DNA of 64,000 nucleotides. It comes from Lysinibacillus sp. BPa_S21. GTDB taxonomy: Bacteria > Bacillota > Bacilli > Bacillales_A > Planococcaceae. This document shows positions 39,063 through 47,719 of the stretch, one piece after another. Position 1 is the stretch's first letter. The number at the start of each line of letters is the position of its first letter. Position numbers and translations under genes: made by a program. A model generated the notes under the pieces. That model made no database searches. It saw only the letters and a list, made by a program, of their open reading frames with translations, and was not told where the DNA came from. The stretch is taken from assembly GCF_023337795.1 (NCBI RefSeq), contig NZ_JALIRS010000004.1:1-64000 (forward strand), given 5' to 3'.

Positions 39063-39109
39063 CAGCCCGAAAATCAGTGCATATGCAACTGATTTTCGGG
39101 CTTCTTTTA
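39063..39109. terminator. Terminator after nfo
   Basis: AGCCCGAAAATCAGT / ACTGATTTTCGGGCT 15-bp stem, then TCTTTTAT. Confidence 0.93.
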
Positions 39110-39162
39110 TATTTAGTCAGCAAATGTAGATGTAGCGTTTGCTATAAGTACGACGAGGCGCA

Positions 39163-39399
39163 TTATTTTGTAAACAATGCAATGAGTTGTCTAGAACGTT
39201 TTCTACCTAAAACGGCTTCAACCTCTACAAGTATATCTTTTGGTATACCTAAAAAGAGCCATGAAAATGAGAATTGCTCCAAATAAGGCCGGAGTTTTTT
39301 TACTTCAGAAGTAGAAATTTCAAATCCCTCAGAACGAGCAATTGCAACAATTTCCTTATCACTACTTTGTGTTAATTGCTGTAAAAATTGAATGCTCAA
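39163..39399 (-). CDS. yqfT: DUF2624 family protein (YqfT-like)
   Basis: 78 aa, cytoplasmic. The segments LTQSSDKEIVAIARSEGF and LRPYLEQFSFSWLFLGIP are characteristic of the small DUF2624 family; the B. subtilis member yqfT also follows nfo. Here it is on the opposite strand to nfo. The start is TTG at 39399 behind AAAGGAGG. Function unknown. Confidence 0.8.
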   Translation of the reverse strand: MSIQFLQQLTQSSDKEIVAIARSEGFEISTSEVKKLRPYLEQFSFSWLFLGIPKDILVEVEAVLGRKRSRQLIALFTK

Positions 39400-39573
39400 A
39401 GCTAATCCTCCTTTTGAAGTGGTTTAGTTTTTAAAACAAAATCATTCTTGTGAACGTCGTGACAGCTATGAAATCCTTCACAATAAAATTTTTTTTCCTA
39501 ACAATACGCATTACAATCTTATTTTCTGGCCATCACCAAAAGTTGTAGATTACATTTGTTAAAACGTATGCCA

Positions 39574-39839
39574 TTGATTGGAGTGGAGGCTGGGCGACTC
39601 CTTGGGGATTAGCGATATGGGAACGAAGGCTAAGAACATCACATCCTGTGATAACGCCTTCGTGACCAACCTCGTGTTGGCCCGAGACCCTGCAGCGCAG
39701 CGGATGTTTTCTGTGCGAAAGCGTAGTGTTAACGTAGCGGCAGCAACAAAAGCGGCTCATCGGACGCCCCCAGGAAGCTTTGCTCTGTGCGAAAGCGTAG
39801 CGGCAGCAACAAAGCGCCCAGCCGGAACGGAAATCAATC
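39574..39839 (+). repeat. Long R1 repeat with internal inserts
   Basis: 266 bp with R1 ends TTGATTGGAGTGGAGG and GGAACGGAAATCAAT. Relative to 53373-53496 it has an extra block (GGGAACGAAGGCTAAGAACA to CTCGTGTTGGCCCGAG) and two module M inserts: one at about 39701-39747 (CTGTGCGAAAGCGTAG), one at about 39781-39812. Open frames 39533-39841 and 39578-39856 are by-products. Confidence 0.85.
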
Positions 39840-39866
39840 ACACGTTTTGGGGATGATTTTATTTTC

Positions 39867-39927
39867 TTTACAAAATCTGTACTTTCCTTTATACTTACAA
39901 CTTGTTAAATCGTAATGATTTTGAATT
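39867..39927 (+). promoter_or_regulatory. znuC promoter with Zur box
   Basis: -35 TTTACA (39867-39872), 17-bp spacer, -10 TATACT (39890-39895), then AAATCGTAATGATTTTGAAT (39907-39927 with the final T), which matches the Bacillus Zur box (AAATCGTAATNATTACGATT plus T) at 18 of 21 positions, with the left half perfect. Bound Zur would cover the transcription start. Confidence 0.85.
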
Positions 39928-39945
39928 AGAAAGAAGAGAATAAAC

Positions 39946-40692
39946 ATGAAAAAGTCATTAATTGACATTGAAAACGTGTCATTTCAATACGACTATACTC
40001 AAGTATTAAAAAATATCTCTTTCCGCGTTGAAGAGGGAGATTTTTTAGCACTTCTTGGTCCGAACGGTTCGGGGAAATCTACATTATTAAAAATTATTTT
40101 AGGATTACTAAAACCAATGTCTGGAGAAATTAAACTATTTGGTGAATCTAGTACGACTTTTAAGCATCGTGAATGGATTGGGTATGTGTCACAAAAATCG
40201 AATGCCTTCAATTCAGGGTTTCCAGCAACAGTCCAAGAAGTCGTGAAAAGTGGATTATCCAAAAAATTAGGGCTATTTAAAAGACCTGGACGAGATGCAA
40301 AAGAAAAAGTGTTAGAAGCATTGAAAGCTGTTGGCATGGAAGCGTTTATGAATCGTAATATCGGTGAGTTATCTGGTGGGCAACAACAGCGTGTCTTTAT
40401 TGCAAGAGCATTAGTTAGTGAACCGAGGCTACTAATATTAGATGAGCCAACTGTCGGCATTGATCATGAGAATGTGCAGTCATTTTATGATATGCTGGCG
40501 AAATTGAATCGGGAACAGGGAATTACAATGATTCTTGTTACACACGATGTAGATACTGTGTCGAACCGTATCAGTCATGTGGCATGTTTAAATCAAACGA
40601 TACACTTCCACGGTTACAAAAATGAATTTGATACAATTTCTCATGATGCGCTTGATGCTTGGTATGGCCATTCTGTGAGAAAGATTCACTAG
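39946..40692 (+). CDS. znuC: Zinc ABC transporter, ATP-binding protein
   Basis: 248-aa ABC ATPase of the metal type. Walker A GPNGSGKST near residue 39, Q-loop VSQKSNAF, signature LSGGQQQR near 144, Walker B LLILDEPT, H-loop THDVDT. It powers zinc import through ZnuB. The Zur-boxed promoter and the zur gene in the same operon fix zinc as the substrate. No substrate-binding lipoprotein gene (ZnuA/AdcA) is nearby, so it is encoded elsewhere. Confidence 0.93.
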   Translation: MKKSLIDIENVSFQYDYTQVLKNISFRVEEGDFLALLGPNGSGKSTLLKIILGLLKPMSGEIKLFGESSTTFKHREWIGYVSQKSNAFNSGFPATVQEVVKSGLSKKLGLFKRPGRDAKEKVLEALKAVGMEAFMNRNIGELSGGQQQRVFIARALVSEPRLLILDEPTVGIDHENVQSFYDMLAKLNREQGITMILVTHDVDTVSNRISHVACLNQTIHFHGYKNEFDTISHDALDAWYGHSVRKIH

Positions 40693-40706
40693 AAGGAGAA
40701 GGCATA

Positions 40707-41570
40707 ATGATTGAAGCAATTTTTAACTATGAATTTTTACAAAATGCCTTTTTCTCTGGGCTATTAATTGGCATATTGGCGCCGCTACTAGGTGTTTTTA
40801 TTGTCGTTCGCAGGCTTTCCCTTATTGCAGATGCCTTGTCACATGTAACACTGGCAGGTATAGCGGGAAGCTTATATATCAGTCAATCTGTTACAGCCTT
40901 AGCAATGTTAAATCCAATTTACTTAGGCATACTGGCCTCTGTCAGCGGTTCGATATTAATTGAGCGTCTGAGACGTTTATATAAGCACTATGAAGAGCTT
41001 GCTATTCCTATTATTATGTCAGGTGGGATTGGTATTAGTGCTATATTTATCTCGCTTGCAAGTGGTTTTAGCACGGATTTAATGAGCTATTTATTTGGTT
41101 CAGTGTCAGCTGTATCACGTCAGGATTTATGGGTAGTTGTAGGAATAGCTGCCGTCGTTATTATCTTTTTGTTTGTATTTTTTAAGGAGCTTTTTGTTTT
41201 ATCTTTTGACGAGGAATATGCAAAAGCTAGCGGTCTACCTGCGCGTTGGATTCATCTCTTATTTATGATTATTACAGCGCTTGTTATTGCTGCAAGTATG
41301 CGCATCGTAGGTATTTTACTAGTATCATCACTTATGACGTTACCAGTAGCTGCTGCAATGCGACTTGCAAAGGGCTTTAAGCAAACAATCATTTACGCGA
41401 TTGTCTTTGGCGAAGCGGCTGTGTTAATCGGTTTAGTCAGTGCTTTTTATTTAGATTTAGCACCTGGTGGGACAATTGTCGTTACTTCTATCTTGATTTT
41501 ATTACTTGTTATACTAGTGAAGAAAATAGTATTTAAAATGGCTGCAAAACGGGAGGAGGTAGCGCATTGA
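40707..41570 (+). CDS. znuB: Zinc ABC transporter, permease
   Basis: 287-aa ABC-3 family permease with eight or more transmembrane helices. GILAPLLGVFIVVRRLSLIA near the N-terminus and DALSHVTLAG (cytoplasmic coupling region) are typical. ATG 40707 follows AGAAGGAGAAGG; the frame extends into znuC and that is rejected. Its stop overlaps the zur start. Confidence 0.93.
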   Translation: MIEAIFNYEFLQNAFFSGLLIGILAPLLGVFIVVRRLSLIADALSHVTLAGIAGSLYISQSVTALAMLNPIYLGILASVSGSILIERLRRLYKHYEELAIPIIMSGGIGISAIFISLASGFSTDLMSYLFGSVSAVSRQDLWVVVGIAAVVIIFLFVFFKELFVLSFDEEYAKASGLPARWIHLLFMIITALVIAASMRIVGILLVSSLMTLPVAAAMRLAKGFKQTIIYAIVFGEAAVLIGLVSAFYLDLAPGGTIVVTSILILLLVILVKKIVFKMAAKREEVAH

Positions 41571-41989
41571 ATGTTTCTAGAGCGTGGGAAATTTTAAAAG
41601 AAAACGGCTTTAAAAAAACAGATAAGCGGGAGTTAATATTAGATATGTTTGCAGCAACAGATAAATATTTAACTGCTCGAGATTTATTAGTTGTTTTGAA
41701 AAAAGATTTTCCTGGTATGAGTTTCGATACGATTTATCGTAACCTTGCAACGTTTGTGAAGCTAGGAATATTGGAGGAAACTGAGTTATCTGGGGAACGA
41801 AATTTCCGTATGCATTGTGAGTCTGAGCATCATCACCATCATTTTATTTGTATGGATTGTGGCAATGTTAAGGAGCTACATCTCTGTCCTATGGAAATGC
41901 TTGGAGAAAAGCTACCCGACTATGAAATTGAAAATCATAAATTTGAGATTTACGGTAAATGTCCAGCGTGCAAGCGTGAATCTTTGTAA
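41567..41989 (+). CDS. zur: Zinc uptake regulator Zur (Fur family)
   Basis: 140 aa. N-terminal winged helix (ENGFKKTDKRELILDMFA; MSFDTIYRNLATFVKLGI recognition region), then a metal-binding dimer domain with ESEHHHHHFICMDCGNV and CPACKRE, giving the two CxxC structural-zinc pairs and a His cluster for regulatory zinc. The TTG start (41567) overlaps the znuB stop, with GGGAGGAGGT upstream. It likely represses its own operon through the Zur box at 39907. Confidence 0.93.
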   Translation: MNVSRAWEILKENGFKKTDKRELILDMFAATDKYLTARDLLVVLKKDFPGMSFDTIYRNLATFVKLGILEETELSGERNFRMHCESEHHHHHFICMDCGNVKELHLCPMEMLGEKLPDYEIENHKFEIYGKCPACKRESL

Positions 41990-42016
41990 AATCTGAAATG
42001 ACATTATTTGAAGAAA

Positions 42017-42057
42017 GGGGTAGGGCAAGTGAGGTTTCACTTGCAACTACCCCTTTT
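42017..42057 (+). terminator. Terminator after zur
   Basis: GGGGTAG..CAAGTGA / TCACTTG..CTACCCC stem then TTTTATAG. Confidence 0.88.
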
Positions 42058-42162
42058 ATAGTAATTATGCTGTTATATAAGTATTTTTAATTTTATTGTG
42101 GAAAAGTTATTAATGGCCTTACTCTAACAATCTATGCTTGTTGAAAGGAGACAGATTGGTAT

Positions 42163-42237
42163 ATGTCCGCTAGGCATTTAAATATTTTCTTAAAAAGAAG
42201 ATGTTGCTGCTTCGTTGTCTTCTTTCCTCAACTATAA
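42163..42237 (+). CDS. Possible 24-aa small protein with Cys-Cys-Cys
   Basis: ATG TCC GCT.. encodes MSARHLNIFLKRRCCCFVVF and then FPQL. AAAGGAG ends 12 nt upstream, longer than ideal, and the stop abuts a strong terminator at 42238. The arrangement of SD, short basic/Cys/hydrophobic peptide and terminator suggests a real small gene or leader peptide, but nothing downstream on this strand is a sulfur gene. Speculative. Confidence 0.3.
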   Translation: MSARHLNIFLKRRCCCFVVFFPQL

Positions 42238-42279
42238 AAAAGACGAATGATGTGAGGAAATCATCATTCGTCTTTTTTT
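42238..42279. terminator. Bidirectional terminator, serC side
   Basis: AAAGACGAATGATG / ATCATTCGTCTTT stem, A-run before and TTTTTTT after. Ends serC on the minus strand. Confidence 0.9.
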
Positions 42280-42280
42280 A

Positions 42281-43369
42281 TTATTGATGTTTTTGTTGGA
42301 ATGCTACCATAAAGTCACGTAATGCTTCACAAGCCTCTAACGGTACAGCGTTATAAGTAGATGCGCGGCAGCCGCCTACAGAACGGTGTCCATTTAGACC
42401 AACAAATCCTGCTGCTTTTGCTTCTACAAGGAATTGTTTTTCAAGCTCTTCATCAGCAACACGGAAAGTGATGTTCATTAAAGAACGGCTTTCAGGTGTT
42501 GCATGGCCTTTATAGAATCCATTGCTATTGTCAATAGCATCATAAATTACTTTTGCTTTTAATTCATTATGTTTGGCAATTTCAGCAACGCCACCTTTTG
42601 ATTCTACCCATTTTAATACTTCACCTAACATATAGATCCCAAAAGTAGGTGGTGTATTGTATAAAGAGTTACTATCAGCGTGCGTTGAGTATTTTAGCAT
42701 TGTAGGAATATTTTTATTCGCTTTCTCTAGTAAATCTTTGCGAATAATAACTACTGTTACACCAGATGGACCAAGATTTTTTTGAGCCCCTGCATAAATA
42801 AGACCGAATTTACTTACGTCAACTGGTTTAGAAAGGATATCACTAGACATATCCGCAACTAATGGTACATTTCCTGTTTCAGGGAAGTCATGCCATTGTG
42901 TACCGTAAATCGTATTGTTTGAAGTGATATGCAAATATGCATCCTCTGCATTGAATTGAATGTCTGCTAAAGCAGGGATATTACGGTATTGATTTTCTTT
43001 TGTACTAGCCGCTTCTACAGGCGTACCAAATAATTTAGCTTCTTTGAATGCTTTTTCAGACCATGAACCTGATAATACATAGCTTGCTTTTTGCTCTGCT
43101 TGTAGGAAGTTCATCGGTATCATCGTAAATTGAAGACTAGCTCCACCTTGTAGGAACAGAACTTCATAGTTTTCTGGGATAGCATAAAGCTTTTTCAATA
43201 AAGCAATTGCTTCATTATGTACTTCGTCGAAAATGGCACTACGGTGGCTCATTTCCATAATTGACATGCCTGAGTCGCGGAAGTTTACTAATTGTTGTTG
43301 GGCTTTTTCTAATACTTCTAGTGGTAGTGCAGATGGGCCTGCATTAAAATTGTATGCATGTTGTGTCAA
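42281..43369 (-). CDS. serC: Phosphoserine aminotransferase
   Basis: 362-aa class V PLP aminotransferase; converts 3-phosphohydroxypyruvate to phosphoserine in serine synthesis and also acts in B6 synthesis. FNAGPSALPLEVLEKAQ is the family N-terminus. The PLP Lys is in YAGAQKNLGPSG; NTPPTFGIY and the C-terminal GHRSVGGCRAS are substrate-binding regions. The start is TTG at 43369 behind AAGGAG. No T-box seen upstream. Confidence 0.95.
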   Translation of the reverse strand: MTQHAYNFNAGPSALPLEVLEKAQQQLVNFRDSGMSIMEMSHRSAIFDEVHNEAIALLKKLYAIPENYEVLFLQGGASLQFTMIPMNFLQAEQKASYVLSGSWSEKAFKEAKLFGTPVEAASTKENQYRNIPALADIQFNAEDAYLHITSNNTIYGTQWHDFPETGNVPLVADMSSDILSKPVDVSKFGLIYAGAQKNLGPSGVTVVIIRKDLLEKANKNIPTMLKYSTHADSNSLYNTPPTFGIYMLGEVLKWVESKGGVAEIAKHNELKAKVIYDAIDNSNGFYKGHATPESRSLMNITFRVADEELEKQFLVEAKAAGFVGLNGHRSVGGCRASTYNAVPLEACEALRDFMVAFQQKHQ

Positions 43370-43846
43370 AGTGGTACACTCCTTGTTTGGTTTTATAAGG
43401 TTACATCTTAATCATAGGGGGTTAAGTCCCTATTAATTGGTTGTTGAATCTATCAGGCTTTTACGATCCATTCATTTTTAATCTAAACAGTTGACCGTTA
43501 AAGCGGATAAAAGCACTTTACTGGATTATAACCCAATTTTCAAGAGAAAAAATAAAATTCTCACTATTTAAGCAGAAAAATGACAGGCTCGCAACAAAAT
43601 GAACAAAATTGAGTTAAATTCATAATGGCTATGGAGGTTTAAATACGAACAAACAGATACATAGCTGTAGATATATGAGTTGATATTTCGTGATTTACAC
43701 ATTGCTTAATTAGGTGAATTATAAAATGTTCGTGTTTATAGATGAGAAATGGCTGAGAATGCAAACATTTTCGTTTGTTGAGCGAAGATAAACTTAATAA
43801 CTTTCGGTATAATGAACTATGAATACGGAGATAAGGGGTGTTTTGA
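43370..43846. other. Intergenic region, divergent promoters
   Basis: 477 bp, AT-rich, between serC and the isochorismatase gene. A TATAAT at 43809-43814 is a possible -10 for the latter. No repeat copy, riboswitch motif or supported gene seen. Confidence 0.4.
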
Positions 43847-44383
43847 ATGTTTACAATAGAAGAAGCATGTTTGGTTGTCGTTGATATCCAAGGTAAGTTG
43901 GCGACAATTGTTGATGACAGTGAAGCGATGATTGAAAATGTGGCAAAGCTGGTACAGGCTATGAAAGCATTGGAGGTACCTATTTTATGGCTTGAACAAA
44001 ATCCAAGTCGTTTAGGTGGGACTGCATTGGATATTGCTCAGCATCTGCAAGGGGAAGCTATTGCTAAAATGGCTTTTAGTGCTTGGCAGGAGCAAGAGTT
44101 TGTAGAGGCAATGAAGGCAAGCGGTCGTACTCAATTTATCGTGACAGGTATCGAAACACACATTTGTGTTTACCAAACAGCTCGACAGCTAAAAGAACAA
44201 GGGTTTGAGGTTGAAGTTGTTGTAGATGCAGTGTCGTCACGTACAAAGGCCAATAAAGAGTTAGGACTTGAGAAGATGAAGGCACTTGGAATTTTACCAA
44301 CAAGCGTGGAAATGATTTTATACGAGTTACTACAGCGTGCAGATCATCCACATTTTAAAACAGTGTTACAACTCGTTAAATAA
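43847..44383 (+). CDS. Isochorismatase-like cysteine hydrolase
   Basis: 178 aa. Catalytic triad of the cysteine-hydrolase family: Asp in VVVDIQGK (residue 13), Lys in IAKMAFSAW (near 74), Cys in ETHICVYQTA (near 109). YcaC/nicotinamidase-like fold; the substrate cannot be told from the sequence. ATG follows AAGGGGTG. Single gene, followed by a terminator that is duplicated around a short mobile element. Confidence 0.88.
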   Translation: MFTIEEACLVVVDIQGKLATIVDDSEAMIENVAKLVQAMKALEVPILWLEQNPSRLGGTALDIAQHLQGEAIAKMAFSAWQEQEFVEAMKASGRTQFIVTGIETHICVYQTARQLKEQGFEVEVVVDAVSSRTKANKELGLEKMKALGILPTSVEMILYELLQRADHPHFKTVLQLVK

Positions 44384-44386
44384 CAA

Positions 44387-44414
44387 AAAACCCATCGTTA
44401 TGATGAGTTATTCA
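44387..44414 (+). repeat. Terminator copy 1 flanking a short mobile element
   Basis: AAAACCCATCGTTATGATGA and GTTATTCA: the hairpin CATCGTTATGATG with a partly broken stem. It matches 44608-44635 (CTCATCGTTACGATGAG intact). Confidence 0.65.
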
Positions 44415-44415
44415 T

Positions 44416-44604
44416 ACTGTAGGCAAACTCAAAAAATTTGAGAGTTTGCCTACAGTCTTTTTCTTTTACAATTAATTCCAATAAACTTCTACATAAAGAG
44501 TACGTTTTATCAAGGTGAAAATTACCACTTTTAAACATGATGAAAGAAGTAAAAATGACAAAAGGAATCAAGTGTGAACTCCTCCGATTCCTTTTGTCGA
44601 CAGT
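44416..44604 (+). mobile_element. MITE-like internal-deletion derivative of the IS1182-type element
   Basis: 189 bp. Ends ACTGTAGGCAAAC and TTTTGTCGACAGT are imperfect inverted repeats. The left part (hairpin, then TTCTACATAAAGAGTACG) matches the upstream arm of the IS remnant at 7384-7639, and the right part (AAAGAAGTAAAAATGACAAA onward) matches 6851-6935. The whole transposase gene is missing, so it could move only in trans. Confidence 0.8.
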
Positions 44605-44607
44605 CTG

Positions 44608-44635
44608 AAACTCATCGTTACGATGAGTTTTTTAT
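44608..44635. terminator. Terminator copy 2, shared by convergent genes
   Basis: CTCATCG-TTA-CGATGAG perfect stem with TTTTTTAT after and, on the minus strand, an interrupted T-run. Second copy of the repeat bracketing the MITE. Confidence 0.7.
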
Positions 44636-45147
44636 CAAGCGGGCATATCAGTCGGTGTTGGTTTTGCGTAACCTTCTTTATATGTCTCATCAATGGTTTG
44701 ACGAATTTCTTTAAGGTCCATACCGTCTTTATGCATTTTTGCGGACTGTACAGCAATTTCTAGGCAAACGAGACAACGGGTACCGTGATCATCCCAGATA
44801 ATTGTTCCATCCTTTCGCTTTTCCTGGATAAAGCAGTTTAAATTGCTTTTATGCCCAGCTGATTCGCCACATCCACAATAGCATGGAATCCACTTCAAAA
44901 TGTCTGTAGATTGTCCAGCGATTTGATATACTAAGCGAATATCTTCGGATTTATTATCTAAAAACGATGGCAAAACATCAGCAGATGCAGTTTCCTCCTG
45001 AATATCTCCAGAAGCTTGTGCATGTTCACTATGTGAAGCTTCTTTTTGCGCTTCATCCGGATTTTCTTCAACCTTTTTCTCTTCACCACAAGCACTTAAC
45101 ACGAATAATAACAACAAAGCAAAAATAGATAGTAGTTTTTTCAACAA
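44635..45147 (-). CDS. PCYCGC-motif lipoprotein
   Basis: 170 aa. Signal sequence with lipobox VLSAC (Cys20), an acidic Glu/Ala linker, then the family signature PCYCGCGESAGHKSNLNCFI near residues 87-106 and a second Cys pair CLVCLE near 124. The seven Cys/His residues suggest metal or heme-related thiol chemistry outside the membrane; the function of the family is not established. The start is TTG at 45147 or the adjacent codon, behind AGGAGGCGC. The stop abuts the terminator at 44608. Confidence 0.85.
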   Translation of the reverse strand: MLKKLLSIFALLLLFVLSACGEEKKVEENPDEAQKEASHSEHAQASGDIQEETASADVLPSFLDNKSEDIRLVYQIAGQSTDILKWIPCYCGCGESAGHKSNLNCFIQEKRKDGTIIWDDHGTRCLVCLEIAVQSAKMHKDGMDLKEIRQTIDETYKEGYAKPTPTDMPA

Positions 45148-45224
45148 AAGCGCCTCCTACATGTTTACAATACTTCCATTATAACATCGTTCCTTTAAAC
45201 ATTTATAAGAAGCGCAAGTGAAAA

Positions 45225-47537
45225 TCAATGAAAAATATCGAGTCCACGTGTTTTGTTCATGAAAAGTTCCATTTTCTCACTCAGTAATTTTTTCAAGAAG
45301 AAACCAAATAGAATGAAAATGAACCAGAAGAAAGATAAAAAGGCTAGATCAACCCATACTTTTGTCCAAATAATACCACCAACTGCCTCTCTCATCATTT
45401 CAATTGCATAAGTAAAAGGGAGAAATGGATTTATTATTTGGAAAAACTTAGGTAGTAATTCAACGGGATATGTGCCACCAGAACCTGCAATTTGCAGTAC
45501 TAACATGACAATGGCTAACGCTTTCCCTACATTTCCGAAGACAGATACTAGCGTATAGACAATTGTGATAAACACTAAGCTAATAAATAGCCCAAATGGA
45601 ACAAAGAAGTAAGGAGCACTAATTGATCCATCTAAAAGAACAATATCTCCTATTGTAATAATGAGTGTTTGAATAAATGAAAAAGTTGCAAATGTTAATA
45701 ATCGCCCAAAGTAAATTTGACGAATACTGTATTGATTCTTCCCGTGAATATCTACAGATAAAAGAGAAATTAATAATAAACAACCAACCCAGATGGAAAG
45801 CACAGTGTAAAACGGTGTCATAGCTGTTCCATAATTAGCAATTGGGAACATTCTATGCTCCTGAAGCTTAATAGGCTCCTCGAAGAAATCCCGCTCAGCA
45901 TTGACGTCGTTTTTCAATAATTGAACGATTTCAGAAATATCAGCTTCACTTTCTAATGTTCTTAGCTTGTCTGCAAGAGCCTTAATTTTTGTACTTAAAG
46001 CTGGGAAATTTGCTTGTACTGTACCAATTGTTTTATTTGCTTTTGCTAACATATCTTTGGCATTTGATAAACGATTTGTTGCTTGCGGTAGTAAATTTTT
46101 AACATTTGTTAACATGGTTGACGCATTTGTTAACGTATTTTTGGCAGAGGCTATGGTCGAATGAATTTGTGGCTCTAGTTTATCGTTATAATGCGTAAGG
46201 AATTGCTGAAGATTGTTGGAAGCATTTTGTGCAACATTTTGAATATCAGCAAGATCTTTTTTTATCGTTTCAACATCAATATTATTTAACTGTTGTACTT
46301 TAGTTGAGGCGTCCGTTAATAATGCATTTAGCTGATTTAATGCTGTTAAAGAACTTGAAGAATAATCAGTAAAACTAGGATTTGCCTGTAAATCCCCACG
46401 TATGGCTTCAAGCTGTTCAATTATTTTATTATTCGTTAGTAAATTTTTAACGTCTTCAGAATTACTTTGCTGTAGCGCTGTCAGGATGTTTTGTACCTTG
46501 TTTTGAAGCTGTTTACGAGTCGAAGCATCAGCTTGTGTTAATTTTTGAAGTGCTTCAAGTGTTTGGATGCTACTATTTACTTTTTCGCGAGATGCATCCA
46601 GCTGATTTGTAATCGTATCCTTTATTTGAGCAATCTTCGCTGAATCCACATTAGTATTTTGAATCTTCGCTACTATATCTGTAAATCGTTGAGCAATATT
46701 TTGCACAGCTTCTAAATCTTTTTTTACGATAGGTGATAATTGGTTGAACAATGTATCAGCTTCATTAACCAAATTTAAACCTTTATGGATAGTTGTTAGA
46801 CCGTCATTTGTTAACTTCTCAACTTCTGGCACTTGGGTAATCGTATGATTCAGTAATGTCTCGGCTTCTTTCCCGCCTTTGGCAGTTTGTGCTAAAAATG
46901 ATGTGATTTCTGGGAGGTGATGTTCAATTGTAAAAATGTAATCTTCAAACTTTCTAAAGTCTGGAATTTCTTTTTCCATCTCAATACCGACCGTATTAAA
47001 AATAGAAAAAAGTGTTCCGTTGACAGTTGAGATAAACTCACTAGATACTTGTTGTGTCAGGCCGCTAGCACCTTTACTTGTAATCTTGGGTGCGATTGGA
47101 TTTATTTTTTCATTTACATAGTAATCGATATGTGCTTTAGTAGGCACATTCGATATTATAGAGGTCAGTTTTTCAGAAAAATCACTAGGGACAACAATAA
47201 CCGCAAAATAGTTACCATTTTTTAACTGATCAATGGCTTCGTCATGAGAGGTAAATTCCCAAGTAAAGTTTTCATTCGTACTTAAATTGTCTACTACCTC
47301 ATTACCAACATTAATATCTTCCCCTCTAACTTTCGCTCCTGAGTCTTCATTGACAATAGCAATTTTCATGTTTGCAGTATGAGCATAGGGATCCATTGAG
47401 GCATAAATATTGAGCCACGCATAAAGGGAGGGTAAAAAAATAAGTCCACCAATAATGACAGCAACTACCCAGTTTGTTAAGATATTATGGATATCACTTT
47501 TATAGATTTGGAAAACATTTCGGAAAGTGTTTTTCAT
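45225..47537 (-). CDS. YhgE/Pip family ABC-2-type membrane protein
   Basis: About 770 aa. One N-terminal transmembrane helix (VVAVIIGGLIFLPSLYAWLN) is followed by the Pip domain (MKIAIVNEDSGAKVRGEDI), a long extracellular region with extensive Leu/Asn/Gln heptads (about 230-560) that should form coiled coils, and five C-terminal transmembrane helices of ABC-2 type. Related proteins include the lactococcal phage-infection protein Pip and B. subtilis YhgE. ATG 47537 with GGGGTGAT upstream is preferred over the 19-codon longer frame. Substrate unknown. Confidence 0.85.
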   Translation of the reverse strand: MKNTFRNVFQIYKSDIHNILTNWVVAVIIGGLIFLPSLYAWLNIYASMDPYAHTANMKIAIVNEDSGAKVRGEDINVGNEVVDNLSTNENFTWEFTSHDEAIDQLKNGNYFAVIVVPSDFSEKLTSIISNVPTKAHIDYYVNEKINPIAPKITSKGASGLTQQVSSEFISTVNGTLFSIFNTVGIEMEKEIPDFRKFEDYIFTIEHHLPEITSFLAQTAKGGKEAETLLNHTITQVPEVEKLTNDGLTTIHKGLNLVNEADTLFNQLSPIVKKDLEAVQNIAQRFTDIVAKIQNTNVDSAKIAQIKDTITNQLDASREKVNSSIQTLEALQKLTQADASTRKQLQNKVQNILTALQQSNSEDVKNLLTNNKIIEQLEAIRGDLQANPSFTDYSSSSLTALNQLNALLTDASTKVQQLNNIDVETIKKDLADIQNVAQNASNNLQQFLTHYNDKLEPQIHSTIASAKNTLTNASTMLTNVKNLLPQATNRLSNAKDMLAKANKTIGTVQANFPALSTKIKALADKLRTLESEADISEIVQLLKNDVNAERDFFEEPIKLQEHRMFPIANYGTAMTPFYTVLSIWVGCLLLISLLSVDIHGKNQYSIRQIYFGRLLTFATFSFIQTLIITIGDIVLLDGSISAPYFFVPFGLFISLVFITIVYTLVSVFGNVGKALAIVMLVLQIAGSGGTYPVELLPKFFQIINPFLPFTYAIEMMREAVGGIIWTKVWVDLAFLSFFWFIFILFGFFLKKLLSEKMELFMNKTRGLDIFH

Positions 47538-47719
47538 TTCATCACCCCACATTCGTTTGAGCATTCTATATGTATGTTCCCAAATTCGGGCCAATTTATG
47601 TTTGAATTATAAAAAAACTTATTTTTAAAGACTAATTAGTTTACTAGGATTTAAAAACACTTTATAATCAATCGCGAATACACTAAAACTAGGATTTTTT
47701 GGTGTAAAAAAGGAGGAAC

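Noticed and set aside
43370-43846. T-box or other riboswitch before serC
   Set aside because: No GGTGGAACC motif and no terminator/antiterminator pair seen on the minus strand.
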